From a virus: a stretch of DNA of 49,671 nucleotides. The stretch spans positions 1 through 49,671 of the IMG/VR virus record IMGVR_UViG_3300045996_001785; one strand, written 5' to 3'. Every line of letters begins with the position of its first letter. Position 1 is the stretch's first letter. Shown piece by piece: positions 21,732 to 30,169 of the stretch. The notes beneath the pieces were generated by a model. The model saw nothing but the letters and a program-made list of their open reading frames with translations. It was not told the origin of the DNA and made no database searches. A program made the position numbers and the translations under genes.

Positions 21732-22895
21732 CTAGCCGTTCGTGAACGACGACGTCGCGCGCAGCTTCACCCGCACCACTTCGCCGCCGGGGATGTAGGT
21801 GTATTCCAGGACCCGGTGGAACAGCCGCAGCGTGCCCAGCCAGGGCACCTCCACCTCGACCAGCACGTCGTCCCCGGCCCGGTAGGTGCCGAGGGTGGCG
21901 TTGAGGTGCCGGGCCGGGACGAGCACCTCGGGGATCTCGGTCAAGGACTGGCGGGCGGCCCACTCGACCCGGGCGCGGGCGTTCGCCGCGGTCACGGTGT
22001 CGAGGGTCTTGTCCTCGACCGCGACGATCCGGCGCTGACGGCCCGGGTAGGGCTGCCCGGCGTAGCCGCGGACCCGGGTGACGCCCTCGCCCTTGCCGAG
22101 CACCAGGACCTCGCTGGCGTACCAGTCGTCCGGCTCCTCCGGGCCCGGCGCCTCGATCATGTTCTGGTCGTGGACGAACCGGACGTCCTCCAGCCGGGTC
22201 CCAACCCGCGGCCAGCCGATCTCGATCCAGTGCTCGACGTCGGTCTTGTCGGCGTTCCACTGCTGGCGCTCGACGTAGTCGAAGGGGGTGTCCCGGGCCA
22301 GCGCGTCGATCTCCGAGCCGCAGTCCGGGGCCTCCCACCAGTCCAGCGCCGAGTACGGCCCGGCGATGAAGGAGACCAGCTCGCCCTCGCCGGTGGTGAA
22401 CTCGACCAGCTCGCCGGGGACGCCGACAGTGACGCCGGTGTCGCCGACGACGGTGACGCCGAGGTCGCCGTCCGGGCGGGACTGCAGCTTCGCCCAGATG
22501 TCCCGGACGATGTCGGCCGGGTCGAGGCCCACCCCGACCCCGGACTCCCCGGAGGCGGGGTCGGTGCCGGAGAGGGTGAAGCTGTCGACGTAGACCTGGC
22601 CCTTCGGGTAGCAGCTCGGCCCGAGCGCCTCGAAGGTCATCTCCTCGTGCTCGTTGATCTTCGAGGGCTGCAGGATGCCGGACGCCCGGATCAGTCCCTC
22701 TTCCTCGACGTGGATCCAGGTGCCCCACGCCTGCAGGCCGAGGTCACGCAGGTCGGCCAGCTCCACCCCGAACACCCCGGTGATGACCTGCGGGCCGGAG
22801 AGTACCTCCGGGGTGACCTCCAGCTGCTCCACCGGCAGCTCCATGTGCAGCCACTCGCCGTCGGAGATCCGCTGCGCCATGACATAGGTCGCCAC
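21732..22895 (-). CDS. Tail-associated baseplate hub protein (Tal/gp27-like)
   Basis: This 387-aa protein begins at GTG 22895 behind AAGGGG. It is beta-rich at the N-terminus (VITGVFGVELADLRDLGL) with an LDWWEAP and YVERQQWNADK centre and an ARVEWAARQSL helix near the C-terminus. This matches the siphovirus hub family that follows the distal tail protein. It should form the trimeric base of the central spike or fibre. No catalytic motif is obvious. Confidence 0.75.
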   Translation of the reverse strand: MATYVMAQRISDGEWLHMELPVEQLEVTPEVLSGPQVITGVFGVELADLRDLGLQAWGTWIHVEEEGLIRASGILQPSKINEHEEMTFEALGPSCYPKGQVYVDSFTLSGTDPASGESGVGVGLDPADIVRDIWAKLQSRPDGDLGVTVVGDTGVTVGVPGELVEFTTGEGELVSFIAGPYSALDWWEAPDCGSEIDALARDTPFDYVERQQWNADKTDVEHWIEIGWPRVGTRLEDVRFVHDQNMIEAPGPEEPDDWYASEVLVLGKGEGVTRVRGYAGQPYPGRQRRIVAVEDKTLDTVTAANARARVEWAARQSLTEIPEVLVPARHLNATLGTYRAGDDVLVEVEVPWLGTLRLFHRVLEYTYIPGGEVVRVKLRATSSFTNG

Positions 22896-22917
22896 TGTGT
22901 CCCCTTCTGATCAGTCG

Positions 22918-23976
22918 TTAGGGGACGTCGGGGACTCGCTGGAAGTTCAGGAACAGCCGCGTCTGCACCCCGGACTTCGCGTCGAGCTTGCCGGTGGCGG
23001 TGTAGTAGCTGGCGAACTTCGTCCGGACCGTGGCCACCGTGCCGCGCAGCGCCGAGGGAATGGTGAACGTCCTGCCGTAGGCCACGTTGTGCCGGGACGG
23101 GACGGACACGTAGTCGATCGCGTAGGTCTGGAAGGTGGTCGCGGTCCCGCCGAAGTCGAGCCACATCTTCCCGTACACGTCGCCGGTGATGATCTGTGCG
23201 TTGTAGACCACGAACTCGGCGTCGCAGGACACCGCCCAGGACGGGATCGGTACCTGCCAGGTCGCGGCCGACGGCCAGTTCTTCGTGGCCGTGTCGGCGT
23301 CGAGGTAGTCGTGCACCGTGTCCGAGCCGCCGACGGGATTGCCGTAGTTCGGGTCCGACGCCGACGCCTTGAACTCCATGTAGGACGCCTGCGCGATCGG
23401 CGGCAGCGTGACCTGCTCGATGATCGTGCGGGAACCGCCGATCGCGGCCAGCGAGCGCGCGTCGGTGATGTGGGACTGCTGCACGATGCCGGTGGAGGCG
23501 GGCCGCTCGATCCGGGCCAGCGTGATCGCCGACCAGGTCGAGTCCACCTGGGACACATCCCACACCGTGCTGGCCACGTTCTCGATCACCCGGATGTGCG
23601 CGTACGGGCCGTTCACCTGGTCCGCGGGCGGATCCCAGGCCCCAGAGCCGGTGGTCGAGGAGTCCTCGATCCGCAGGATCACCAGGTCCCGGCGGGTGCT
23701 CCCGGACGGGACCGCGGACACCGCGACCGTCTCGGCGACGTCGAAGGACCCGGCGTAGCCCTCGTAGGAGCCGCCCAGGTGCTTGGCCAGCACGTTGTAC
23801 GCCCCGGGCATCACCTGGATCGAGGCGCCAGGAGTATCGAGCGCCTTCACCGCGCAGTCGGTGTTGCCCAGCACGCCCTGCACCCCGGCCGTGAGCCCGT
23901 AGCTCAGCAACCGGATCTGCGACGGCGCGTGCAGCGCGTCTTCCTCGCCGATGTAGACCGGATTCGGGAGAGCCAC
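22918..23976 (-). CDS. Minor tail / baseplate protein
   Basis: From GTG 23976 with GGAGG 8 nt upstream this is a 352-aa protein. The N-terminal half (LLSYGLTAGVQGVLG, then LVILRIED) resembles the baseplate minor tail proteins that follow Dit in actinophages. The C-terminal half is a beta sandwich that may bind carbohydrate. It lies between Dit and the hub gene. Confidence 0.7.
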   Translation of the reverse strand: MALPNPVYIGEEDALHAPSQIRLLSYGLTAGVQGVLGNTDCAVKALDTPGASIQVMPGAYNVLAKHLGGSYEGYAGSFDVAETVAVSAVPSGSTRRDLVILRIEDSSTTGSGAWDPPADQVNGPYAHIRVIENVASTVWDVSQVDSTWSAITLARIERPASTGIVQQSHITDARSLAAIGGSRTIIEQVTLPPIAQASYMEFKASASDPNYGNPVGGSDTVHDYLDADTATKNWPSAATWQVPIPSWAVSCDAEFVVYNAQIITGDVYGKMWLDFGGTATTFQTYAIDYVSVPSRHNVAYGRTFTIPSALRGTVATVRTKFASYYTATGKLDAKSGVQTRLFLNFQRVPDVP

Positions 23977-23993
23977 TCGCCAATACCTCCGTC

Positions 23994-24893
23994 TTAGTAG
24001 GACGCCCAGACGGAGCGCCAGAACAGGTCGAGCGATGAGGTGCCGGTGCCGTCGACACCGCGCAGCAGCACCTCGGAGGCCCCCGGCGGGACCTGCATCC
24101 GCGACATCCGGATCGAGGAGGTGGAGAACTTCCCGCCCCAGTTCGCGCCGTCGGCGTGGCGGGCGCTGCGGTTCCACGGGGTCGGGTCGACGGTGACCGA
24201 CTTGTCCCCGGCGATGGTGCCGAGCAGCTTCGACGTCCAGCGCTCGGTGACCTCGATCTGCGGGTTCAGGATCGGCCCGTTCACTGTCCAGCCCAGCCAG
24301 GCGGGCAGCTCCCCGCCGACGTCGATCTGCCCGGACCGCACCCCGGACGCCGAGTTGATCCACGGTCCGGTCAGCGGGCCGGTCAGCCCGTTCAGCGAGG
24401 TCGGGATGAACGGCACCGACTCGCTGCCGAGGGTGTCGGAGTAGAAGTACGGGTCGTCGCACTCGAACGCGCAGGCGAGCGGGACGTAACCGACCTTGGT
24501 GTAGGTCAGGGTGGCCGGGGCGAACTTGTCCGGGCGGCCGTAGCAGCGCACCACCTCCCGGCCGGGGCGCTTCGCTCGCAGCACGGCGCGCAGGCCGGGT
24601 TCGCGGCGGACGTTGTCCCCGTTCCAGATCGCCCGCAGCGCGGCCAGCGCGTCGAGCACCGCCGGTTCCGGGTCCGGGTCGGTGGAGCAGTCGATGCCGA
24701 TCTCGAAGCTGGCCGTGGTCTCGCCGAGGTAGTCCCGGCCGCGGTTGCTGCCGTCCTCGCGGGCGCGGGAGGAGCGGTTGGCCTGCACGTCGGACTTCTC
24801 GTGGTTGAACTCGTACACCCGGTACGGAGTCCCCTCACCGAGGAGCACAGTGGACACGCCGTCGTCGATCTCGAACTGCCAGTCCGCGACCAC
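23994..24893 (-). CDS. Distal tail protein (Dit-like)
   Basis: This 299-aa protein starts at GTG 24893 with GGAGG upstream. The N-terminal half has the Dit pattern, with a YRVYEFNHEK strand, an inserted loop and RCYGRPDKF, LTYTKVGYVPLACAFECDDPYFYSD in 24 residues (only its ends LTYTK and DPYFYSD are quoted as landmarks). The C-terminal half is a galectin-like beta sandwich ending in LFWRSVWASY. Dit forms the hexameric ring joining tail tube to baseplate. Confidence 0.8.
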   Translation of the reverse strand: MVADWQFEIDDGVSTVLLGEGTPYRVYEFNHEKSDVQANRSSRAREDGSNRGRDYLGETTASFEIGIDCSTDPDPEPAVLDALAALRAIWNGDNVRREPGLRAVLRAKRPGREVVRCYGRPDKFAPATLTYTKVGYVPLACAFECDDPYFYSDTLGSESVPFIPTSLNGLTGPLTGPWINSASGVRSGQIDVGGELPAWLGWTVNGPILNPQIEVTERWTSKLLGTIAGDKSVTVDPTPWNRSARHADGANWGGKFSTSSIRMSRMQVPPGASEVLLRGVDGTGTSSLDLFWRSVWASY

Positions 24894-24908
24894 TCGCCAC
24901 CTCCTGGA

Positions 24909-27900
24909 TCATGTCGAGCGGATGGTCAGCACGATCCGTCGCTGCGGGGGCCCGGTGCTCCAGCGGCGCGCCGCCGGGGTGGTCCAGCGGCGCGCCGCCG
25001 GGGTGACCGCGGAGATCGTCCGAGTCAGGATCAGTGGCGGGGTGAATAGGGCCGCCGTCGGCGTGGGCAGCTCCGCGACCAGTGCACCGGCGGTGCGCGG
25101 ACCCCCGGTGAGCGTCGATGTCGGGCCCGGGGTCCGGGTGTCCAGCGCGGCGGCGGCGTAGGTGTCGCCGTCGATGTCGGCGTCCGGGCCGGGGAGCTGC
25201 CCAGTCAGGACGACAGCGATGAACCCGTCGCCGGTGAACTGGCCGGTCGGGGCGCCGACCGCGCCCGCCAGCGCGCCGGCCTGGCGGACCGCACCCGCCA
25301 GCGCGCCGTCCACGCCGGACACGGCTCCGGCCAGCGTGCCGGGGGTCCGGGCGGTACCGGTGACGGCGGCAGCGACGTCCGGGGTCTGCCCGGCCAGCGT
25401 GCCGGAGGCAGTGATCTCACCGCTGACGACCTGACCGCTGGCCTCCGGGGTCTGCCCGGCCAACGACCCGGAGACGCGCGCGGCGCCCGCCAGCGCAGCG
25501 TCCGGACCGGGAAGGGTCCCGGAGACGACGCCCGACGCGACAGAGGTCCCGGCCAGCGCTGTGGCGACCCCGCCGGTGGTCCCGGCGAGCGCACCGGACG
25601 CGGTGATCTGCCCGGACGCCAGGTTCGCCAGTACGTCCGGGGTCTGCCCGGCCAGCGTGCCGGAGGCGCGGACACCACCAGCCAGCGCGGCATCCGGGGT
25701 GCCGGTGGCCCCGGCCAGCGCACCCGGCGCCCGGCTCATGCCAGTCAGGGCCCCGTCCGGGCCGCCGGTGGTCGCCGCCAGCGCCGCGGAGGTGCGTGCG
25801 TCCCCGACCAACGCACCGCCGAGGGCGGGCGTACTGGCGACGACCGCGCCGGACGCGGTGATATCACCAGTGGTGAACTGGCCGAGCACCCGGGCGGTGT
25901 CAGCGTCCAGCGCACCGGAGACGGTAGCGCCACCGGTCAGAGTCGCGCTCGGGGCGTTGGTGGACGCGGCCAGCGCGCCGTACGCGGCGGCCCCGGCCAG
26001 CGCCGCGGCCGGGGTGCCGGTGGTGGCGGCCAGCGCTCCGCTGCTGCGGGCGCCACCGACCAGTGCGGCATCCGGGCCGCCGACCGTCCCAGCCAGCGCG
26101 CCGGTGGTCTGCGCGGCGCCGGTCAGGGCGACGGCGGCAGTGCCGGTGGTGGTGGCCAGCGTGCCGTCGACGGTGGCAGCGCCGGAGCTGAACGCCGCGG
26201 TCGCCTGCGGGGCGGTACCCGCGACCGCGCCGGAGATCTGCGCGGTCCCGGCCAGCGAGCCCGTGGCTACCCCGGCGGTGCCGGACAGGGCGCCGGTGGC
26301 CTGCACAGTCCCGGCCAGGGCGGCGGCAGCCGGGGGACCGTCCGCAGCCAGCGCGCCGTTCGCGGACCCGGCCCCGGCCAGCGCCGCCGCTGCTGTCGGG
26401 GCGGACCCGGACAGTGCGCCGGTCTGTCGCACCCCGGCGGCCAGGGAGCCAGCGACATCCGGGGTGGACCCGGCCAACGCGCCGGAGATCCGCACGGTCC
26501 CGGCCAGGGCGCCGGTGGTGTCCGGAGCGGTCGCGGTCAGCCCGCCGGTGGCCCGCACGGTCCCGGCGATCGAGCCGGTCGCGGCGGCGGCGGTACCCGC
26601 GACCGCGCCGGTCTGGCGGACCGCCGCGGTCAGGGCGCTGACGGCGTCCGGGGTGGATCCGCCAATGGCGCCGGTCAGGCGCACGTCACCGACGAGCGCA
26701 CTGGTGACGTCCGGGGTGGACCCGGCCAACGCGCCGGAGGTCGACGTGACGGGCAGTGACGTCGCCCGGACCCGCAGCACGACCCCGACGTTGGTCTCCG
26801 AGGCGTTCGCGGTGCCGGTGGTGGATGCGGTCGCCGAGCCAGACCCGGCGGTGACCGGGACATCCCAGGCGGCGACAGCGAGGTCATTGCCGGTGTTGCT
26901 GGCCGAGGTCCCGGTCGGGGACTGTGTGATCGTCCCCATGGTGCAGCCAGTGATCGACAGCGCGGTCAGGGTCAGGGTGGTCTGGGTGTCGTCCGGGCCG
27001 CCGACGACGACGAGCATCCGGTCCTTCACGGCAGCCTCGACCGCCGTCGCGGTGGTACCGGAGATCGAGGTGGACGCGGTCGCCTTCGAGTAGGAGCTGA
27101 ACGCCTCCTCGAACGACAGCCCCGACCCCGGGGTGTCCGGCCGGTAGGCGATCATCATCGCCTGGGCCGAGTTCCCCGAGGTGATCGTCACCGACTGGGA
27201 CCCGGACAACCCGCCGGAGGGCACCACCCGCTTGAACACGGTGACCCGGGTCTGCCCGGCGCCCACGCCCTGGGTGCCGCCGCCGCCGGTGACCGACAGG
27301 ACCGACGACCAGTTGGCCGGGGTACTCGGGGTGACCGTGTCCGGGCGGTTGTGTACCACCAGGTAGCAGGCGTCGTTCTCCTGCAACCCCGACGGGTGGG
27401 TCGGCGCCACTGAGGTGGTGCCGGTGACCCACGCGGTCGAATCGACCACGGTCAGGTCCAGCGGGGTGGGGCTGACCACGTCCCCGACCAACGCCGCGGT
27501 CGCCGTCGGGGCGGTCGCGGCCAGGGCGCCGGTGGCCCCGGCGGGGGCGGCGGGCGCGATCGCGAGAGTGACCGCGGCGTAGCCGTCGTTGGCGTCGGCG
27601 GTCGCGGTGCGGGTGCCGGTGGCGGTGGACGCGGTCAACGCCTCAGAGGCGACCGCGCCGGTGGACCACCCGCTGTCCTGCTCGACCAGCTCCGTCATGC
27701 CAGCGGGCGGGCTGATGTTCACGTCGGAGAACCGCACCCCGCCGGTCTGCCAGCCGCACAGCAGCAGCGTGTTGGCTACCCCGGGGGTGACGGACGCGGC
27801 GACCAGCGACGTGGTCCCCGTGTTCGAGGTCCCGGTCCCGGCCGCGGCGATCGGGCTAGCGGTGTCAGCCCCCGCGAGCACCACCACGATGCACGTCATG

Positions 27901-28190
27901 GCCGCGTCGTCGCCGCCGGGGACGGTGACGGTCTGCGCCCCGGCCACGGTCACGGTCCGCGTCCAGGCCTTGAGGTGCGGAAAGTTCGTGCCCGCGTCGG
28001 CCACCGCTCGCTGCGTCCACGTCCCGGCCGTCCCGGTCGGCGTGGTCATCGTGCTCGTCGTGTAGTAGTCCTTGCCGTGCAGGCACAGCAGCACGTCCCC
28101 GACGGCGGTGTCGGAAGCGGTGTTGACCGAGATGGACGAGCCCGAGCCGCTGGAGAAGGTGGAGACGACAGAGCGGGTCGTGACGGCCAC
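24909..28190 (-). CDS. Long repetitive tail fibre with two beta-sandwich domains and about 27 repeats of 21 residues
   Basis: The GTG at 28190 follows GGAGG and gives 1093 aa. Two related beta-rich domains (about residues 1-215 and 240-480) are separated by one isolated repeat unit. A long tract (about residues 483-1052) follows, made of units averaging 21 residues of the form GALAG-x6-ALAG-x5, each with two GxLAG half-repeats, suggesting a beta-solenoid or stacked stem. The last 40 residues contain a tandem PAARRW. It sits upstream of Dit in the late operon and probably forms a side or central fibre. No enzymatic motif is seen. Confidence 0.8.
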   Translation of the reverse strand: MAVTTRSVVSTFSSGSGSSISVNTASDTAVGDVLLCLHGKDYYTTSTMTTPTGTAGTWTQRAVADAGTNFPHLKAWTRTVTVAGAQTVTVPGGDDAAMTCIVVVLAGADTASPIAAAGTGTSNTGTTSLVAASVTPGVANTLLLCGWQTGGVRFSDVNISPPAGMTELVEQDSGWSTGAVASEALTASTATGTRTATADANDGYAAVTLAIAPAAPAGATGALAATAPTATAALVGDVVSPTPLDLTVVDSTAWVTGTTSVAPTHPSGLQENDACYLVVHNRPDTVTPSTPANWSSVLSVTGGGGTQGVGAGQTRVTVFKRVVPSGGLSGSQSVTITSGNSAQAMMIAYRPDTPGSGLSFEEAFSSYSKATASTSISGTTATAVEAAVKDRMLVVVGGPDDTQTTLTLTALSITGCTMGTITQSPTGTSASNTGNDLAVAAWDVPVTAGSGSATASTTGTANASETNVGVVLRVRATSLPVTSTSGALAGSTPDVTSALVGDVRLTGAIGGSTPDAVSALTAAVRQTGAVAGTAAAATGSIAGTVRATGGLTATAPDTTGALAGTVRISGALAGSTPDVAGSLAAGVRQTGALSGSAPTAAAALAGAGSANGALAADGPPAAAALAGTVQATGALSGTAGVATGSLAGTAQISGAVAGTAPQATAAFSSGAATVDGTLATTTGTAAVALTGAAQTTGALAGTVGGPDAALVGGARSSGALAATTGTPAAALAGAAAYGALAASTNAPSATLTGGATVSGALDADTARVLGQFTTGDITASGAVVASTPALGGALVGDARTSAALAATTGGPDGALTGMSRAPGALAGATGTPDAALAGGVRASGTLAGQTPDVLANLASGQITASGALAGTTGGVATALAGTSVASGVVSGTLPGPDAALAGAARVSGSLAGQTPEASGQVVSGEITASGTLAGQTPDVAAAVTGTARTPGTLAGAVSGVDGALAGAVRQAGALAGAVGAPTGQFTGDGFIAVVLTGQLPGPDADIDGDTYAAAALDTRTPGPTSTLTGGPRTAGALVAELPTPTAALFTPPLILTRTISAVTPAARRWTTPAARRWSTGPPQRRIVLTIRST
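24959..25005. repeat. 24-bp tandem DNA repeat at the end of the fibre gene
   Basis: Two adjacent copies of a 24-bp unit (24959-24982 and 24983-25005/6) match in 23 of 24 bases. Each contains the GGCGCGCC palindrome. They encode the repeated PAARRW segment of the fibre C-terminus. Confidence 0.85.
25035..26742 (-). repeat. About 27 tandem units of 63 bp encoding 21-residue repeats
   Basis: Units keep the GxLAG or ALAG positions and vary elsewhere; a few are 20 or 22 codons. Sequence divergence between units indicates old expansion by recombination or slippage. The minus-strand gene is uninterrupted through the tract. Confidence 0.85.
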
Positions 28191-28205
28191 GGGTACCGCC
28201 CTCCG

Positions 28206-29087
28206 TCACAGGGTGACGCGTAGCGCGCTCGGGTCGAGCGCCGCGTTCCAGACGTTGCCGCTCGCGGTGACCGGGCCGCAGTTCCCGGCGTCCCAGTAGT
28301 GGTTCTGGGCCCCCGTGGCGTTGCGCCACCACGCCCGGTTGCCGACCACGGCGTGCCCGCTGCACGTCGAGGGCGACTGGTTCCAGATGTAGATCGCGAT
28401 GTTGGAGCCCTTGCGCCGCTCGCCGTAGAGCACGTTGTTCTCCAGGCGGATGTTGACGCCGCCTGGGATCCCGATCCCGACCTGGCCGGGGTTGAGCAGG
28501 ACGTTGTCGCGGGCCACGATGTGCGAGCCGCCGTTGTCGCCGAGCATCAGCCCGGACCCGCTCGTCGAGGTCCAGGTGGTGCCCTCGAAGTGGTTGCGCT
28601 CGATCAACAGCGGGTCGAGCGCGGCGTGCCCGCCCGACCCGTAGATCGAGATGATGTCCTCGGTGTCGCCGCCGACGCCCTTGTTGTCGTGGATCGACCC
28701 ACCCCAGCTGTCCACCCACTGGGTGAAGTTGGCCCGGTTTGATCCGTTCCGCTGGTGCGGGCCGGTGATGTTGCGGTACCGGCACCAGGAGATCTCTACG
28801 TCGGTGCAGTCCTGGACGGTGATGCACTGCGCGATGTCCGCGAAGTCGCACTCGGTGATCAGTACCCGATGGCATCCGGTGAGCCGGATGCAGGACTGGT
28901 CATTCCCGATGCCCTGGAACCGCTTGCCGCTGATCGTCACGTCGGACTGGCCGGTCAGCGAGATCGGCCCGGACGAGGAGCGGGCGAGGAACGGTGTCGC
29001 CCACGGGTCGGCGGGGCCGACCCCGGCGGATGCGGTCGCCGCGGCTGCATCGCCGGACGCGTCGGTCGCGGTGACGGTGACCTGCAT
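28206..29087 (-). CDS. Right-handed beta-helix tail spike-like protein
   Basis: This 293-aa protein has the repeating short strands of a pectate-lyase-type parallel beta-helix: ISLTGQSDVTISG, IRLTGCHRVLITECDF, ITVQDCTDVEISWC, then NIRLENNVLYG and others. Scattered D, H, W and R residues along one face could form a carbohydrate site. It overlaps the preceding gene's stop. In phages such proteins usually bind or degrade surface polysaccharide. Whether it is an active lyase cannot be seen. Confidence 0.8.
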   Translation of the reverse strand: MQVTVTATDASGDAAAATASAGVGPADPWATPFLARSSSGPISLTGQSDVTISGKRFQGIGNDQSCIRLTGCHRVLITECDFADIAQCITVQDCTDVEISWCRYRNITGPHQRNGSNRANFTQWVDSWGGSIHDNKGVGGDTEDIISIYGSGGHAALDPLLIERNHFEGTTWTSTSGSGLMLGDNGGSHIVARDNVLLNPGQVGIGIPGGVNIRLENNVLYGERRKGSNIAIYIWNQSPSTCSGHAVVGNRAWWRNATGAQNHYWDAGNCGPVTASGNVWNAALDPSALRVTL

Positions 29088-29356
29088 CAGGCGACTGCAG
29101 TGAACACCGCGACGGAGCCGGTGTCGGACACCTTCGTCCAGGTGCGCTGGCCGTCGTCGGACACGGCCAGGGTGACCGGGTCGATCAGCGCCGACACCTG
29201 CATCGGCGCGGAGGTGTTCCCGGAACTGTCGCTGGCCTGCACGGTGATCGCGATGGCCTGGCTGTCCGGGTCGGCGTAGGTGACCGTGAGGGTCATCGTG
29301 GCCCCGACGGCGTAAGCAGCGGCGTCGAGGGTGGCGGAGACGGTGGGGGCGGCCAT
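29087..29356 (-). CDS. Small Ig-like beta protein, minor tail component
   Basis: The ATG at 29356 has an AAGGGACC Shine-Dalgarno and gives 89 aa with an Ig-like strand pattern (MTLTVTYADPDSQAITIT-type alternation). A GTG at 29419, 3 nt after the previous stop, would add 21 residues (MLRLARLLALPTP), and its codon use is also acceptable, so the start is open. It precedes the beta-helix spike and likely decorates the tail. Confidence 0.65.
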   Translation of the reverse strand: MAAPTVSATLDAAAYAVGATMTLTVTYADPDSQAIAITVQASDSSGNTSAPMQVSALIDPVTLAVSDDGQRTWTKVSDTGSVAVFTAVA

Positions 29357-29422
29357 GAGGGTGGTCCCTTGTGGTTGGGGGGTGGGGAGCGCGAGGAGGC
29401 GGGCGAGCCGCAGCATCACCGG

Positions 29423-29833
29423 TCAGCTGACCGGCACGGTGATCGTGCCGCCGGTGATGTCGACGGTCAGGCCGACCGAGATGGTGGTGGTGGACAGGGT
29501 GAGGTCACCGCCGCCGCCGGTGGCGGTGACGTCCCCGTCGATGACGGCGGCGTCGGTGGAGTCCAGGCCGCGGAACCAGGTCGCGGTCCCGGCGGCGGCG
29601 CCGGTCACCGAGGCCGGGTCGGCGAGGGTCGCCGCGCCGGAGGACGCCGCGCCGAACGCCGGGTCGATCAGGGTGACGGTGGCGAGCAGGGTGCCGGTGG
29701 CGGCGGTGTTCGGGGTCGCGGGCCGGGAGCCGGACCGGATCTCGATCTTCCCGGCGCCGGAGCCCGCGTCGAACAGGTCGACCAGCGCGTCGCACATGGC
29801 GTTGCGCGCGGACGTGGCGAGACCGATGGCCAT
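29423..29833 (-). CDS. Minor tail protein
   Basis: This 136-aa protein starts at ATG 29833. A helical N-terminus (RNAMCDALVDLFDAG) leads to a beta-rich body rich in T, G and A (IEIRSGSRPATP, then GTLLATVTL). This layout is common in small actinophage proteins located just downstream of the tape measure gene. Precise role unknown. Confidence 0.7.
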   Translation of the reverse strand: MAIGLATSARNAMCDALVDLFDAGSGAGKIEIRSGSRPATPNTAATGTLLATVTLIDPAFGAASSGAATLADPASVTGAAAGTATWFRGLDSTDAAVIDGDVTATGGGGDLTLSTTTISVGLTVDITGGTITVPVS

Positions 29834-29863
29834 GATGGTGCCTCTCTCTGAAGGGGTGGGGAG

Positions 29864-30169
29864 CTACAGGACGCGGACGGTGCCCTTGGCCCAGACCTGG
29901 CTGGTGCCGACGGCGGTCTCGATCAGGCGGGCGTCCCGGCCCGAGCTGTTGATCAGCTCGGCAACCTGGGCGGCGGGCACGTACCAGGTCGCCGAGCCGT
30001 CCGAGACGGTGACGCCCCAGGTGATCAGGACCTCGCCGTCGTTGAGGAACTGCAGCGCCAGCGCCGTCCCGTCCGCGAACACCGGGTCCGACGTCAGCTC
30101 GGCAACGAAGTCGGTGTCCGGGCTGACCGTCACCGTCAGCGGGGCCGGGGTGTTCCCGAGACTGATCAC
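29864..30169 (-). CDS. LtfC/DUF7264-like minor tail protein
   Basis: The GTG at 30169 overlaps the tape-measure stop and gives 101 aa. The pattern TVSPDTDFVAEL, an FLNDGEVLITWGVTV strand pair, then WYVPAAQVAEL matches the LtfC-like beta-sandwich domain found next to tape-measure genes in actinophages. It probably belongs to the tail tip. The family call is by pattern. Confidence 0.65.
   Translation of the reverse strand: MISLGNTPAPLTVTVSPDTDFVAELTSDPVFADGTALALQFLNDGEVLITWGVTVSDGSATWYVPAAQVAELINSSGRDARLIETAVGTSQVWAKGTVRVL

Noticed and set aside
24959-25005. Tandem 24-bp repeat as a phage attachment site
   Set aside because: It is inside the fibre coding frame and encodes a repeated peptide; no integrase gene is nearby.
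25561-27093. 510-codon plus-strand frame opposite the fibre repeats
   Set aside because: It only reflects the periodic repeat DNA of the fibre gene; no promoter or ribosome site.
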